Below, piece by piece: positions 52,704 to 61,149 of a stretch of 64,000 bases of DNA. The first letter of the stretch is position 1. Each line of letters opens with the position of its first letter. The translations under genes were made by a program, and so were the position numbers. The stretch lies in NCBI GenBank assembly GCA_965199235.1, contig CBDAQU010000002.1:1736001-1800000 (forward strand), written 5' to 3'. This stretch comes from BOG-908 sp965199235. GTDB taxonomy: Bacteria; Pseudomonadota; Alphaproteobacteria; Acetobacterales; Acetobacteraceae. Below the pieces are notes generated by a model. It saw only the letters and a list, made by a program, of their open reading frames with translations, was not told the origin of the DNA and ran no database searches.

Positions 52704-55700
52704 ATGAGCACCGCCCAGCAAGCCGCGTCCGACCCGGCCGTCTCCGCCTTCGTCTCCGCCCATGCTGGCACCGGCAAGACCAAGCTGCTCATCGACCGCC
52801 TGCTGCGTTTGATGCTGGCAGGTGCCGACCCGGCACGCATCCTCTGCCTCACCTATACGAAGGCCGCCGCCGCCGAGATGGCCATCCGGCTGCAGCAGCG
52901 GCTGGGCGAGTGGGTCGCCACTCCCGACGCAGCCTTGGACGCCGCACTCAGCGACCTGGACGTGCCCGCCGGTCCCGCTCATCGCCAGACCGCGCGTGCC
53001 CTGTTCGCGCGCGTGCTGGACCTGCCGGGCGGCATGCGGATCGGCACCATCCACGCGTTCTGCCAGTCGCTGCTGAAGCGCTTCCCGCTCGAAGCGCAGA
53101 TTTCCCCGCATTTCCGCCTGGTCGAAGCGTCCGATGCCCGGGCGGCGCTGGAACAGGCAAGGGAGGCGGCACTGCCGTCCGCCGACCCGGCAGCCCTGGC
53201 AGACCTGGCAGGCCTGGTCACCGCGGAGGGGTTCGCAGGCCTGGTCGCGGCCCTGGAATCCAAGCGCGACGTGCTGAAAGACGCGCTGGCGCTCCCGCCC
53301 GACGCGCTCGCAGCGGCGATGCGGCGCGTCCTCCGCGTCACTGCCCGCAGCGAAGCCGAACTCCTGGCCGGCGCGGTCGCCTGGCCCGACGAGGGCCCGC
53401 TTCGCTTGGCCGTGCAGCTTGCCGCGCGGCACGGCAGCGAGGGCGTCAAGGCCAAGGCGCACGAGCTGCTCGGCTGGCTGGGCCTGGACGCCGAGCAGCG
53501 CGCGGAGCACTGGTCGCACTGGGTCGACCTGTTCTTTCGCCCGACCGGGGAGCCGCGCGGCCTCACCAGGCTGGCCAACAAGAAGCTGTCCGACAGCTAC
53601 CCAGACATCCTGCCCAGCTTCGTCGCCGAACAGGGCCGCATCGAGGACGTGCAGGACCAGCGCCGCGCGCTCGCTTTGGCCAGCGCGTCCGCCGCGCTCC
53701 TCCGCGTGGCGGCGCCGATCCTGGCCGCCTACGAAGCCGCCAAGGAAAGGCGCGCGCTGCTGGATTACGACGACCTGATCGCACGCACGCGGGCGCTGCT
53801 GGACGATCCTGCGATGGGCACTGCCTGGGTGCTCTACAAGCTCGATGGCGGCCTGGACCATCTGCTACTCGACGAGGTGCAGGATACAGCACCCGCGCAA
53901 TGGCTCATCGCGGACAGGTTGAACAGCGATTTTTTCGCTGGAGAGAGCGCCCGCACGGAGGGTCCGCTCGCCAGGACAATGTTCGCCGTGGGCGACAAGA
54001 AGCAGTCCATCTACTCCTTCCAGGGCGCCGACCCGCAGGAGTTCGACTACTGGCACGGCGTGTACCGGCGCCGCGTGACGCAGGCCGGCCTGCCCTGGCA
54101 GTCGACCGTGCTGGACGTGTCGTTCCGCTCCACCCCGCCCGTGCTGTCGCTGGTCGATGCCGTCTTCACCGCAGCCGGCCCGAAGGCGGGCGTGTACGAC
54201 GGGCCGGATGCCGTGCGGCACGTGGCGCATCGTATCAACCAGGCGGGCCGCGTCGAGCTTTGGCCGCCTGCGCCGCGCCCGGAGGCTGCTGCGCACACGC
54301 CCTGGAGCATCCCCGACCGCAACCAGGCCCAGCTATCCGCGCCGCAGACGCTGGTGAACCACCTCGCCCGCTGGATCGCCGATGCGGTGTCGGGCGATAC
54401 GGAGCTCGAGAGTGCGGGGCGCCCTCTGCACCCCGGCGACGTGCTGGTGCTGGTGCGCCGGCGCGGCGATTTCGACCGCGCCCTGGTTCGTGCGCTGAAG
54501 GCGCTGGGCGTTCCGGTTGCCGGCCTCGATCGCATGGTGCTCACCGAGCAGCCTGCGGTGCAGGACCTGCTGGCCCTGTGCGACGCCCTGCTGCTGCCAC
54601 AGGATGACCTGACGCTGGCCGAGCTGCTGGTCAGCCCGCTCGGCGGCCTGACCGATGACAGCCTGATGCACCTGGCGGTCGGGCGCTCCGGCACGCTGTG
54701 GGAGGCGCTGGGCCGGCGCGCGGCGGAGCGGCCGGACTGGCAGGCGGCACAGGAGTTCTTCACCACCCTGCTGGCACGGGTCGATTACAGCCAGCCCTAC
54801 GCGCTGCTGTCGGAAGCCCTGGGTCCGCTCGGCGGCCGCGCGCGGCTGTTCGCCCGCCTGGGCCCTGACGCCGCCGAGCCGGTGGACGAGCTGCTGGCGG
54901 CGGCTCTGCTCTACGCGTCGGCCCACGCACCCTCGCTTCAGGGTTTCCTGCAGTGGCTCCGCCTGTCCGCGGCAGAGGTGAAGCGGGAGGCCGAGTCGGC
55001 GGGTGACACGGTCCGCATCATGACGGTGCACGGCGCGAAGGGGCTGGAGGCGCCGCTGGTGATCCTGCCCGACACGACCGGCCTGCCGCCGGACGAACGC
55101 GGTCTCGATTGGGCGGTCGATGAGGGCACCGGCGCGACGCTGCCGCTCTGGCTGCCGCACCGCGCGCTGCGCTGCCGCGCCGTCGAGCAGAGGCGGGCCG
55201 ACACCGAAGCCGCCCGGCTGCGCGAATACCACCGGCTGCTCTACGTCGCGCTGACGCGTGCGCGCGACCGCGTGCTGGTCTGCGGCTGGGCCCTGCACCA
55301 CAGGCAGGATGGAAGCTGGCATGACCTGGTGACCCAGGGAATGCTGGCGCTGCAGGCCGAAGCGCAGGCGTTTTCCGCCTGGCCGGGGCAGGCCCTGGTG
55401 CTGCGAAGTGCCCAGACAGCAGCATCAACGGCCGGAGCCGCACCAATCCCGGCCAGGCAAAGCGCGTCACCTCCGCCCGCCTGGGCCGGTCAGGCGCCGG
55501 ATTGGCGCCCCGTTCCCCTGCCGCCAGAGCCTGCCTTGCCGCGGCCGCTGGCGCCAAGCCGTCCGGAGGGGGTCGAGTTCGGGTCGGTCCCGCCTGCGCG
55601 CTCCCCCTTGGCAGACGGCTCTCACAGCACGTTCGCCCGCGGCATGGCCGTTCACGCGCTGCTGCAGCACGTGCCGAATTGTCCGCAGGCGAGCTGGCCG

Positions 55701-56171
55701 GAGGCAGCCCTCGCCTACGCACGCCGGGTCGCGCCCGGGCTGGATCCTGCCTCGCTCGCCGGCGAGGCCCTGGCGGTGATGCAATCCTCGGAGCTGGCTG
55801 CCCTGTTCGGCCCAGGCAGCAGGGCCGAACAGCCCATAGCCGGCGTGGTGGCCGGCCGAGTCGTCTCCGGACAGGTTGACAGGCTGGTGGTCAGACCTGG
55901 CCAGGTGATGGTCGCGGACTACAAGACGAGCCGCGCGACGCCGGCCAGCCCCGATGCTGTTCCGGTCATGTACCTCCGTCAGATGGCGGCATACCGCGCC
56001 GTGCTGGCGCTGCTTTACCCAAGCCACGAGATATTGTGCGTCCTGGTCTGGACGGACGGGCCGACGGCGATGGCGCTGCCGGGTGAGCTGCTGGATAGCC
56101 ATGCGCCAGGCGCGGAACACCACGCGGGAGACGGCGCGGCGGGCAAGTGGAGCATGATCGCTTCGGGTTGA
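52704..56171 (+). CDS. addA: Double-strand break repair helicase-nuclease AddA
   Basis: Part of the AddAB complex, which unwinds and trims broken DNA ends for RecA. About 1,155 aa: UvrD-type helicase with Walker A VSAHAGTGKTKLLIDRLL (near residue 20), LCLTYTKAAAAEMAIRL, motif II LLLDEVQDTAPAQWLI (near 395), MFAVGDKKQSIYSFQGADP, VRIMTVHGAKGLEAPLVILPD (near 772), YVALTRARDRVLVCG (near 848), and a C-terminal PD-(D/E)XK nuclease with GQVDRLVVRPGQVMVADYKTSRATP (near 1060-1085). Several starts are possible (52671, 52683, 52704); none has a strong ribosome site. No addB is adjacent, though addB-addA-trxA is the usual order. Its last codons (MIASG and stop) lie inside a dispersed repeat. Confidence 0.94.
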   Translation: MSTAQQAASDPAVSAFVSAHAGTGKTKLLIDRLLRLMLAGADPARILCLTYTKAAAAEMAIRLQQRLGEWVATPDAALDAALSDLDVPAGPAHRQTARALFARVLDLPGGMRIGTIHAFCQSLLKRFPLEAQISPHFRLVEASDARAALEQAREAALPSADPAALADLAGLVTAEGFAGLVAALESKRDVLKDALALPPDALAAAMRRVLRVTARSEAELLAGAVAWPDEGPLRLAVQLAARHGSEGVKAKAHELLGWLGLDAEQRAEHWSHWVDLFFRPTGEPRGLTRLANKKLSDSYPDILPSFVAEQGRIEDVQDQRRALALASASAALLRVAAPILAAYEAAKERRALLDYDDLIARTRALLDDPAMGTAWVLYKLDGGLDHLLLDEVQDTAPAQWLIADRLNSDFFAGESARTEGPLARTMFAVGDKKQSIYSFQGADPQEFDYWHGVYRRRVTQAGLPWQSTVLDVSFRSTPPVLSLVDAVFTAAGPKAGVYDGPDAVRHVAHRINQAGRVELWPPAPRPEAAAHTPWSIPDRNQAQLSAPQTLVNHLARWIADAVSGDTELESAGRPLHPGDVLVLVRRRGDFDRALVRALKALGVPVAGLDRMVLTEQPAVQDLLALCDALLLPQDDLTLAELLVSPLGGLTDDSLMHLAVGRSGTLWEALGRRAAERPDWQAAQEFFTTLLARVDYSQPYALLSEALGPLGGRARLFARLGPDAAEPVDELLAAALLYASAHAPSLQGFLQWLRLSAAEVKREAESAGDTVRIMTVHGAKGLEAPLVILPDTTGLPPDERGLDWAVDEGTGATLPLWLPHRALRCRAVEQRRADTEAARLREYHRLLYVALTRARDRVLVCGWALHHRQDGSWHDLVTQGMLALQAEAQAFSAWPGQALVLRSAQTAASTAGAAPIPARQSASPPPAWAGQAPDWRPVPLPPEPALPRPLAPSRPEGVEFGSVPPARSPLADGSHSTFARGMAVHALLQHVPNCPQASWPEAALAYARRVAPGLDPASLAGEALAVMQSSELAALFGPGSRAEQPIAGVVAGRVVSGQVDRLVVRPGQVMVADYKTSRATPASPDAVPVMYLRQMAAYRAVLALLYPSHEILCVLVWTDGPTAMALPGELLDSHAPGAEHHAGDGAAGKWSMIASG

Positions 56172-56262
56172 TCCTCAACCACGATAAACATGCTCGCCAA
56201 AACAGAGGGCTAAAGAGCTAGAGCCTGATCGCTTGGGCTGCCAGAAGCGATCAGGCTCTAGC
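56155..56262 (+). repeat. Dispersed repeat, B family, copy 1
   Basis: About 108 bases, starting TGATCGCTTCGGGTTGAT and with CATGCTCGCCAAAACA in the middle, ending in a palindrome AGAGCCTGATCGCTT-N13-AAGCGATCAGGCTCT. A second, diverged copy is at 60838-60936. The first bases contain the addA stop codon. Confidence 0.85.
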
Positions 56263-56317
56263 TTGATCGGCGGTGCCAGGGGACCATGTCAATCGCCATC
56301 GCGACAGGAGAGAGTTC

Positions 56318-56644
56318 ATGGGTGCCAACACGACCGCCGCCACCGACGACACGTTCGAGACTGACGTGCTTCGCGCCAGCGGTCCTGTCCTGGTCGATTT
56401 CTGGGCGGAGTGGTGCGGCCCGTGCAAGATGATTGCCCCTGCGCTGGAGGAGATCGGCGCCGAGTATGCCGGTCGGGTGACGGTGGTGAAGGTCAACATC
56501 GACGAGAACCCCCAGACGCCCACCACCTACGGCGTGCGCGGCATCCCCACGCTGATCATGTTCAAGGACGGCAAGCCCGCCGCCACCAAGGTCGGCGCGC
56601 TGCCGAAGAGCCAGCTCAAGGAGTGGGTGTCGAGCGCCATATAG
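56318..56644 (+). CDS. trxA: Thioredoxin
   Basis: General protein-disulfide reductase. 108 aa with redox centre WAEWCGPCKMIAP (Cys33 and Cys36), cis-Pro region VRGIPTLIMFKDGK, and standard length. GGAG precedes the ATG by seven bases. Placed after addA as in many alphaproteobacteria. Confidence 0.97.
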   Translation: MGANTTAATDDTFETDVLRASGPVLVDFWAEWCGPCKMIAPALEEIGAEYAGRVTVVKVNIDENPQTPTTYGVRGIPTLIMFKDGKPAATKVGALPKSQLKEWVSSAI

Positions 56645-56676
56645 GCGTCGAATGCCCTGCGCCTGTGCCCATGAGG

Positions 56677-58134
56677 TCACGGGGTGCTGACGGCAGGAGC
56701 CATGACGTAGAACAGCCCTGCCGCCACGGCGATCGTGATCGGAAGGGTGAACAGCCAGGCAAGGGCTATTCTCGTCAGCATGCTCGGGTTGATGCCGGCG
56801 CCCGAGCCCACCATCGTGCCGGCGATGCCCGATGTTATGATGTGCGTCGTGCTGACCGGCAGGCCAGTGAAGCCGGCCGTGCCGATCAGCAGGCCGCCCA
56901 CCAGTTCGGCCGAGGCACCCTGCGCCGGCGTCAGATGCGTCTTGCCGATGCGTTCGCCCAGCGTGTGCACGATGCGCTTGTAGCCGATCATGGTGCCGAG
57001 GCCGAGGCAGACGGCGCTCAGCAGACGGACCCACCACGGGGCGTATTCCACGGCCGAGTGCATGCCGCCACGCAGCTTGTTCGCCAGCGCGCGGTCCTCC
57101 GCGCTGACCTTCTTGTCGCCGCCGATGCCCTTCAGCGTCGCTGACAGGGTGTACACTTCGGCTCGGATGCCGGAGCGGGTGGCAATCGGGTCGAGCTGGG
57201 CGCCTGCGCCTGGATCGCTGCTCTGCGGCGGGCTGGCGCGCGGTTCGGTCCTTGGACCGACACCGGGGTCCGCCGATAGGGTCGGGCCGGCTTTCTGCAG
57301 CCGCCGGGCCGCGTCCAGAGCATCCTTCGCCCCGCTGGCGTAACGCTCGACCAGCGGCGCCGCCTGTGTCGCGTATTGCGGCAGCGACTTGATCCCCTCG
57401 GCATCCATCGGGTTGAGCGCGAAGGTGGCCGGCATCAGGCCGATGATGGTCAGCATGATCAGGCCGATGCTTTTCTGCCCGTCATTGGTGCCGTGCGAGA
57501 AGCTGACGCCCGAGCAGGTCAGGATCAGCAGGCCGCGCACCCAGCCGGCCGGCGGGCGGCCCTCGTGCGGCGCCTCGTACAGATGCGGGTCGCGGATCAG
57601 CCGGCGGACGACGACGTAGAGCAGTCCCGCACCGACGAAGCCCAGGATCGGTGAGATCAGCAGGGCGCGCAGCACGTTCCATATCTGGCCCCAGTCGACG
57701 CTGTTGCCGATACCGCGTGCGTGCACCAGGGCATCGCCGACCGCCACGCCGATCAGCGAACCGATCACGCAATGCGAACTGGAGTTCGGAATGCCGAACC
57801 ACCAGGTGAACAGGTTCCAGGCCAGTGCGGTGGAGAACAGCGCGACCAGCATCGGCACAGCCGGGTCGCCGTTGGGCGGCGACAGAACGTCGGGCGGCAG
57901 CAGTTCGACCAGCGCATAGGCAACCGCGATGCCGCCCAGCAGCACGCCCAGGAAATTCATCGTGGCCGACAGCAGTACCGCCTGCTCAGCCTTCAGCGAG
58001 TTGGTGTAGATGACGGTCGCGACCGCGTTGGCGGTGTCGTGAAACCCGTTGGCGAACTCGAACGCCAGAACCAGTGCGAAGCAGAGCGCGAGCGCGATGA
58101 TCGCGGCCACCGAACCTGGGTGGAAGTGCAACAT
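56677..58134 (-). CDS. pit: PiT family low-affinity inorganic phosphate transporter
   Basis: Inner-membrane phosphate:cation symporter, 485 aa, about ten to twelve TM helices. The two PHO4 signature halves are visible: ANGFHDTANAVATVIYT with FGIPNSSSHCVIGSLIGVA, and SFSHGTNDGQKSIGLIML with TGLPVSTTHIITSGIAGTMVG. The large cytoplasmic loop (about residues 235-340) is Ala/Pro-rich. The ATG at 58134 has GGAG eight bases before it. It converges on trxA with a 32-base gap; no phosphate regulatory gene is adjacent. Confidence 0.93.
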   Translation of the reverse strand: MLHFHPGSVAAIIALALCFALVLAFEFANGFHDTANAVATVIYTNSLKAEQAVLLSATMNFLGVLLGGIAVAYALVELLPPDVLSPPNGDPAVPMLVALFSTALAWNLFTWWFGIPNSSSHCVIGSLIGVAVGDALVHARGIGNSVDWGQIWNVLRALLISPILGFVGAGLLYVVVRRLIRDPHLYEAPHEGRPPAGWVRGLLILTCSGVSFSHGTNDGQKSIGLIMLTIIGLMPATFALNPMDAEGIKSLPQYATQAAPLVERYASGAKDALDAARRLQKAGPTLSADPGVGPRTEPRASPPQSSDPGAGAQLDPIATRSGIRAEVYTLSATLKGIGGDKKVSAEDRALANKLRGGMHSAVEYAPWWVRLLSAVCLGLGTMIGYKRIVHTLGERIGKTHLTPAQGASAELVGGLLIGTAGFTGLPVSTTHIITSGIAGTMVGSGAGINPSMLTRIALAWLFTLPITIAVAAGLFYVMAPAVSTP

Positions 58135-58221
58135 GTGCGGCGCTCCAGCGTGACGCCGGCCCTTCAAGCATGGGCTTGCCGCCGGTGCACTACCGCCATA
58201 AAAGTTTCACAATCCAGAGTG

Positions 58222-58746
58222 TTAGCGTGTAACAGCGATGCCGCTCAGGCCGTCCTCCAGCAGTTGCCTGAGATCGGTCAGCGACAGGGCCACGCATCCC
58301 TCCGTCGGCGCGTAGTCCGGCTTGGCCACGTGCAGGAAGATCGCCGAGCCTTGCCCTCGCACCACCGGCCGCGTGTTCCAGCCAAGCACGCCCACGACGT
58401 CGTAGAGCGCGTCGCGGCGCCAAAGCTCCTCGTGGCGCGCCGGATAGGGTAGGCGCACCTGCGTGTTGTAGGCACCGTCGAGCGGATCGTCGCACCAGCC
58501 ATCCTGCTCGGCGATCGGCTCGGTCGGAAGCGGGGTTCGCGGCTTGTGGACGCGGTCCGCCCGATACAGCACGCGCAGCAGCGGCAACCTTCCAGCCGGG
58601 GTTGCGCCGTCGCCCTCCGCCTTGTGCCTGGAGATGCCGCCCCGGCCGATCGCGGCCCGCATCACATGACGGCCAAACCTCAGGCGCCCGTCAACTCCCA
58701 GCTTCGCCCAGTCTCCGCCCGCCGGTTCAGCCACCGCGCCGCTCAC
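58222..58746 (-). CDS. L,D-transpeptidase-like protein (YkuD domain)
   Basis: Family that forms meso-DAP cross-links or attaches proteins to peptidoglycan. 174 aa; the catalytic signature is IFLHVAKPDYAPTEGCVALS with His and Cys (near residues 138-153). There is no signal peptide in this frame, and the N-terminal part is short and plain, so either it is exported another way or the start is wrong. The GTG start overlaps the ribA stop (GTGA), so it is co-transcribed with ribA. Confidence 0.82.
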   Translation of the reverse strand: MSGAVAEPAGGDWAKLGVDGRLRFGRHVMRAAIGRGGISRHKAEGDGATPAGRLPLLRVLYRADRVHKPRTPLPTEPIAEQDGWCDDPLDGAYNTQVRLPYPARHEELWRRDALYDVVGVLGWNTRPVVRGQGSAIFLHVAKPDYAPTEGCVALSLTDLRQLLEDGLSGIAVTR

Positions 58747-59921
58747 CCAAGCAGATGGCCGAAACGCCTGGCCTTGGTCTCCAGGTAGCCGTCATTGACC
58801 CCGTTGGCGGCGATGGCGTGGCTGACGCGCCCGGTAACCTCTATGCCCTGGGCCGTAAGGCCGGCGATCTTGCCGGGGTTGTTGGTCAGCAGGCGAACGC
58901 AGGTGATTCCGAGCCGCTTCAGCATGGTGGCAGCGGCGGCAAAGCTCCTTTCATCCGCGCCGTAGCCGAGCGCCCGGTTGGCATCGAACGTGTCCAGCCC
59001 GGGGACGCTCGACATCTCCTCCTGGGCGAAGGCTCCGTCCTGCAGCTGATAGGCCCGCAGCTTGTTCACCAGGCCGATGCCGCGGCCTTCCTGCGCCATG
59101 TAGAGCAACACGCCGGCGCCCTCGGCGGCCATGCGGCGAATGGCCTGGTGAAGCTGCGGCCCGCAATCGCAGCGGCGGCTGCCGAGCAGGTCGCCGGTGA
59201 AGCACTCTGAATGCACACGCACCAGAGGGTTCTTGGACTGCTCGGGGCGCCCGATGAGGATCGCGAGATGTTCGATGCCGCCGTCTGGCGGGCGGAATGC
59301 CACGATCCTGGCGTCACCCGCCTCTTCCAGCGGCACCTTGGCCTCCGCCGCCCGCACGAGCTGCCGTGCGGTGTCGGCTGGGTAGGCCAGCACGTCATGC
59401 GCCCCGACATCGAGCAGGCCAGAGACGGCTCCAGGCTGCCGGGCGGTCTGCACGGCCATCAGCACCGCCGGCAGCAGACGCGCCAGCTTGGCGAGCTGCA
59501 GCCCCGCTTGCGCCAACCCGGCGCCGAACGGTGCAGCATAAGCAGGGCCAGCCACACGGTGCCGTGTCTCGGCCCGTGTCGCGGTCGGGTCGGCTAGCCT
59601 GCGCAGGAAAGCCGCGTCCAGGCTGTCCCTCAGAAGCGGCAACGCCACTCCGTCGAGGTCGTTGCCCAGGCCTGGCTGAGCCCCAGCCGGGTGAAGATCC
59701 AGGTTGGCGGCCCTGGACGGGGCAAGGATCAGAACCGGCTCGGCCGCATCCTCGGCCAGGAACTCTTCCAGCGAGGCCCGCGTCGCGGTCTCGGCTGGCA
59801 GGGCAAGCACACGCTCGCCATCGTTGCCGACGATGACCACAGCGGTTCCGCGCCGCAACTCCCCGATCGCACGGTTGACCGAGCGTTCACCGGCGATGAT
59901 CTGAAACGAGCTGTGAGTCAT
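58743..59921 (-). CDS. ribA: GTP cyclohydrolase II with N-terminal extra domain
   Basis: First step of riboflavin synthesis from GTP. From about residue 205 the cyclohydrolase II domain is complete: VRVHSECFTGDLLGSRRCDCGPQL (three zinc Cys), YMAQEGRGIGLVNKLRAYQLQD, RSFAAAATMLKRLGI and LLTNNPGKIAGL. The first ~200 residues resemble a worn-down DHBP-synthase-type domain (INRAI-like RSVNRAIGELRRGTAVVIV), lacking its key acidic residues. The start is uncertain: ATG 59921 gives 392 aa, ATG 60032 gives 429 aa; neither has a clear ribosome site. Confidence 0.9.
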   Translation of the reverse strand: MTHSSFQIIAGERSVNRAIGELRRGTAVVIVGNDGERVLALPAETATRASLEEFLAEDAAEPVLILAPSRAANLDLHPAGAQPGLGNDLDGVALPLLRDSLDAAFLRRLADPTATRAETRHRVAGPAYAAPFGAGLAQAGLQLAKLARLLPAVLMAVQTARQPGAVSGLLDVGAHDVLAYPADTARQLVRAAEAKVPLEEAGDARIVAFRPPDGGIEHLAILIGRPEQSKNPLVRVHSECFTGDLLGSRRCDCGPQLHQAIRRMAAEGAGVLLYMAQEGRGIGLVNKLRAYQLQDGAFAQEEMSSVPGLDTFDANRALGYGADERSFAAAATMLKRLGITCVRLLTNNPGKIAGLTAQGIEVTGRVSHAIAANGVNDGYLETKARRFGHLLG

Positions 59922-60125
59922 GCCGAGACGTGCTGCGATCCGCGTTGCTACCGGCCCAATAGGTCGGCCATCGTGCAGCGTAAACAAGTCCGTGCCTACT
60001 TTACCGCTGTTGGCCCGGCATCGGCAGCGCATTGTAAAAAGTTTTGCAACCGATTCGGCGCTCGACAGGTTAATGCGGTAACAAAATCGCGCGGCCAAGT
60101 CCGGCCCTGCCTGCGGAGAAACACT

Positions 60126-60833
60126 ATGGCGGGCGAGCGCCCAATCCTTATCGTGGACGATGACCAGTCCCTGCGCGAGGAACTGGCGGCCCAGTTGCAG
60201 GTGGATGGCGAGTTCACCGCCGATGAGGCTGCGTCGGTCAACGAGGCAGAAGCAAAGCTACGCAAGCACGAGCAGCGTTTCGACGCGCTGATCCTCGACG
60301 TCGGCCTGCCGGACGGGGATGGGCGCGACCTCTGCGCCGAACTGCGGCGGCAGGGGCTGCGCATGCCGATCATCATGCTGACCGGATCGGACGAGGAGAC
60401 CGACGTGGTGCGCGGGCTGGAGGCCGGAGCGAACGACTACATCGCCAAACCGTTTCGCCTGAACGAGCTGCTGGCCCGGCTACGCGCCCAGCTTCGCATT
60501 TTCGAGAACTCCGAGGATGCCGTGTTCTCCATCGGCCCCTACACGTTCCGGCCCTCGGCAAAGCTGCTGCAGGAGCCGCAACGCAACCGCCGCATCCGGC
60601 TGACCGAGAAGGAAGCGGCAATCCTGAAGTTTTTGTACCGCGCCGGCACCAAGCCGGTCGCCCGCCAGGTGCTGCTCAACGAGGTGTGGGGCTACAACGC
60701 CGCAGTGACCACGCACACTCTGGAAACGCACATCTACCGGCTGCGCCAGAAGATCGAGCCTGACCCCGCCAACGCTCGGCTGCTCGTGACGGAAGGGGGC
60801 GGCTACCGGCTGGACCCAGCCGCGAGCAGCTAG
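60126..60833 (+). CDS. OmpR/PhoB family response regulator
   Basis: 235 aa transcription factor. Receiver domain (residues about 5-120): acidic ILIVDDDQ, phospho-acceptor Asp in ALILDVGLPDGDG (near 58), Thr in IIMLTGSDEE and Lys in DYIAKPFRLNE. C-terminal winged helix (about 140-232) with LTEKEAAILKFLYRAG, VARQVLLNEVWGYNAAVTTHTLETHIYRLRQK and TEGGGYRL. GGAG lies before the ATG. No sensor kinase is adjacent, so it is an orphan; its target is unknown. It diverges from ribA. Confidence 0.93.
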   Translation: MAGERPILIVDDDQSLREELAAQLQVDGEFTADEAASVNEAEAKLRKHEQRFDALILDVGLPDGDGRDLCAELRRQGLRMPIIMLTGSDEETDVVRGLEAGANDYIAKPFRLNELLARLRAQLRIFENSEDAVFSIGPYTFRPSAKLLQEPQRNRRIRLTEKEAAILKFLYRAGTKPVARQVLLNEVWGYNAAVTTHTLETHIYRLRQKIEPDPANARLLVTEGGGYRLDPAASS

Positions 60834-60837
60834 GGCG

Positions 60838-60936
60838 TGATTGCTTCAGGTTGATCTTCAACCACGATGGACATGCTCGCCAAGACAAAGAGCTAGGGCC
60901 TGACCGCTTCGGCTACCAGAAGCGATCGGGCTCTGG
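60838..60936 (+). repeat. Dispersed repeat, B family, copy 2
   Basis: Aligns with 56155-56262 across its length, with a small deletion and scattered substitutions: TGATTGCTTCAGGTTGAT, CATGCTCGCCAAGACA, and the palindrome GGGCCTGACCGCTT/AAGCGATCGGGCTC. Confidence 0.8.
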
Positions 60937-61085
60937 CTGTCGCTACCACGGACGTTGTACCCATCTGGGCTGCCATGAGACGCCGCGGCAAGCACGCTGC
61001 GACAGCAACGAGGGACAACGTCCTTAAAGCGATGTCATGCAGACCGGAACGGTCGGAATGACGAAATGCTCGCCAAAAACAAGGC

Positions 61086-61140
61086 CTAGACCGGTTTGAG
61101 ATCCGTCTACTCGCGCACACTCCGCGTAAAACCGGTCTAG
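61086..61140. repeat. Palindromic element, A family, copy 3
   Basis: CTAGACCGGTTT (61086-61097) and its exact complement (61129-61140) give a 12-bp stem around a 31-base loop. Placed before the 3' end of xthA. Like copies 1 and 2 it lies between converging genes. Confidence 0.75.
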
Positions 61141-61149
61141 TAACGACGT

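Larger units (their letters stand above)
60834..61149. other. Intergenic region made mostly of repeat elements
   Basis: 316 bases between convergent genes. It holds the B-family copy (60838-60936), a C-family half-site (61027-61044), the core ATGCTCGCCAAAAACA near 61066, and an A-family palindrome (61086-61140). No gene seen. Confidence 0.7.

Noticed and set aside
52559..54607. 682-codon open frame overlapping addA in another frame
   Set aside because: Arg/Pro/Gly/Ala-rich translation without domains, typical of a shifted frame in GC-rich DNA.
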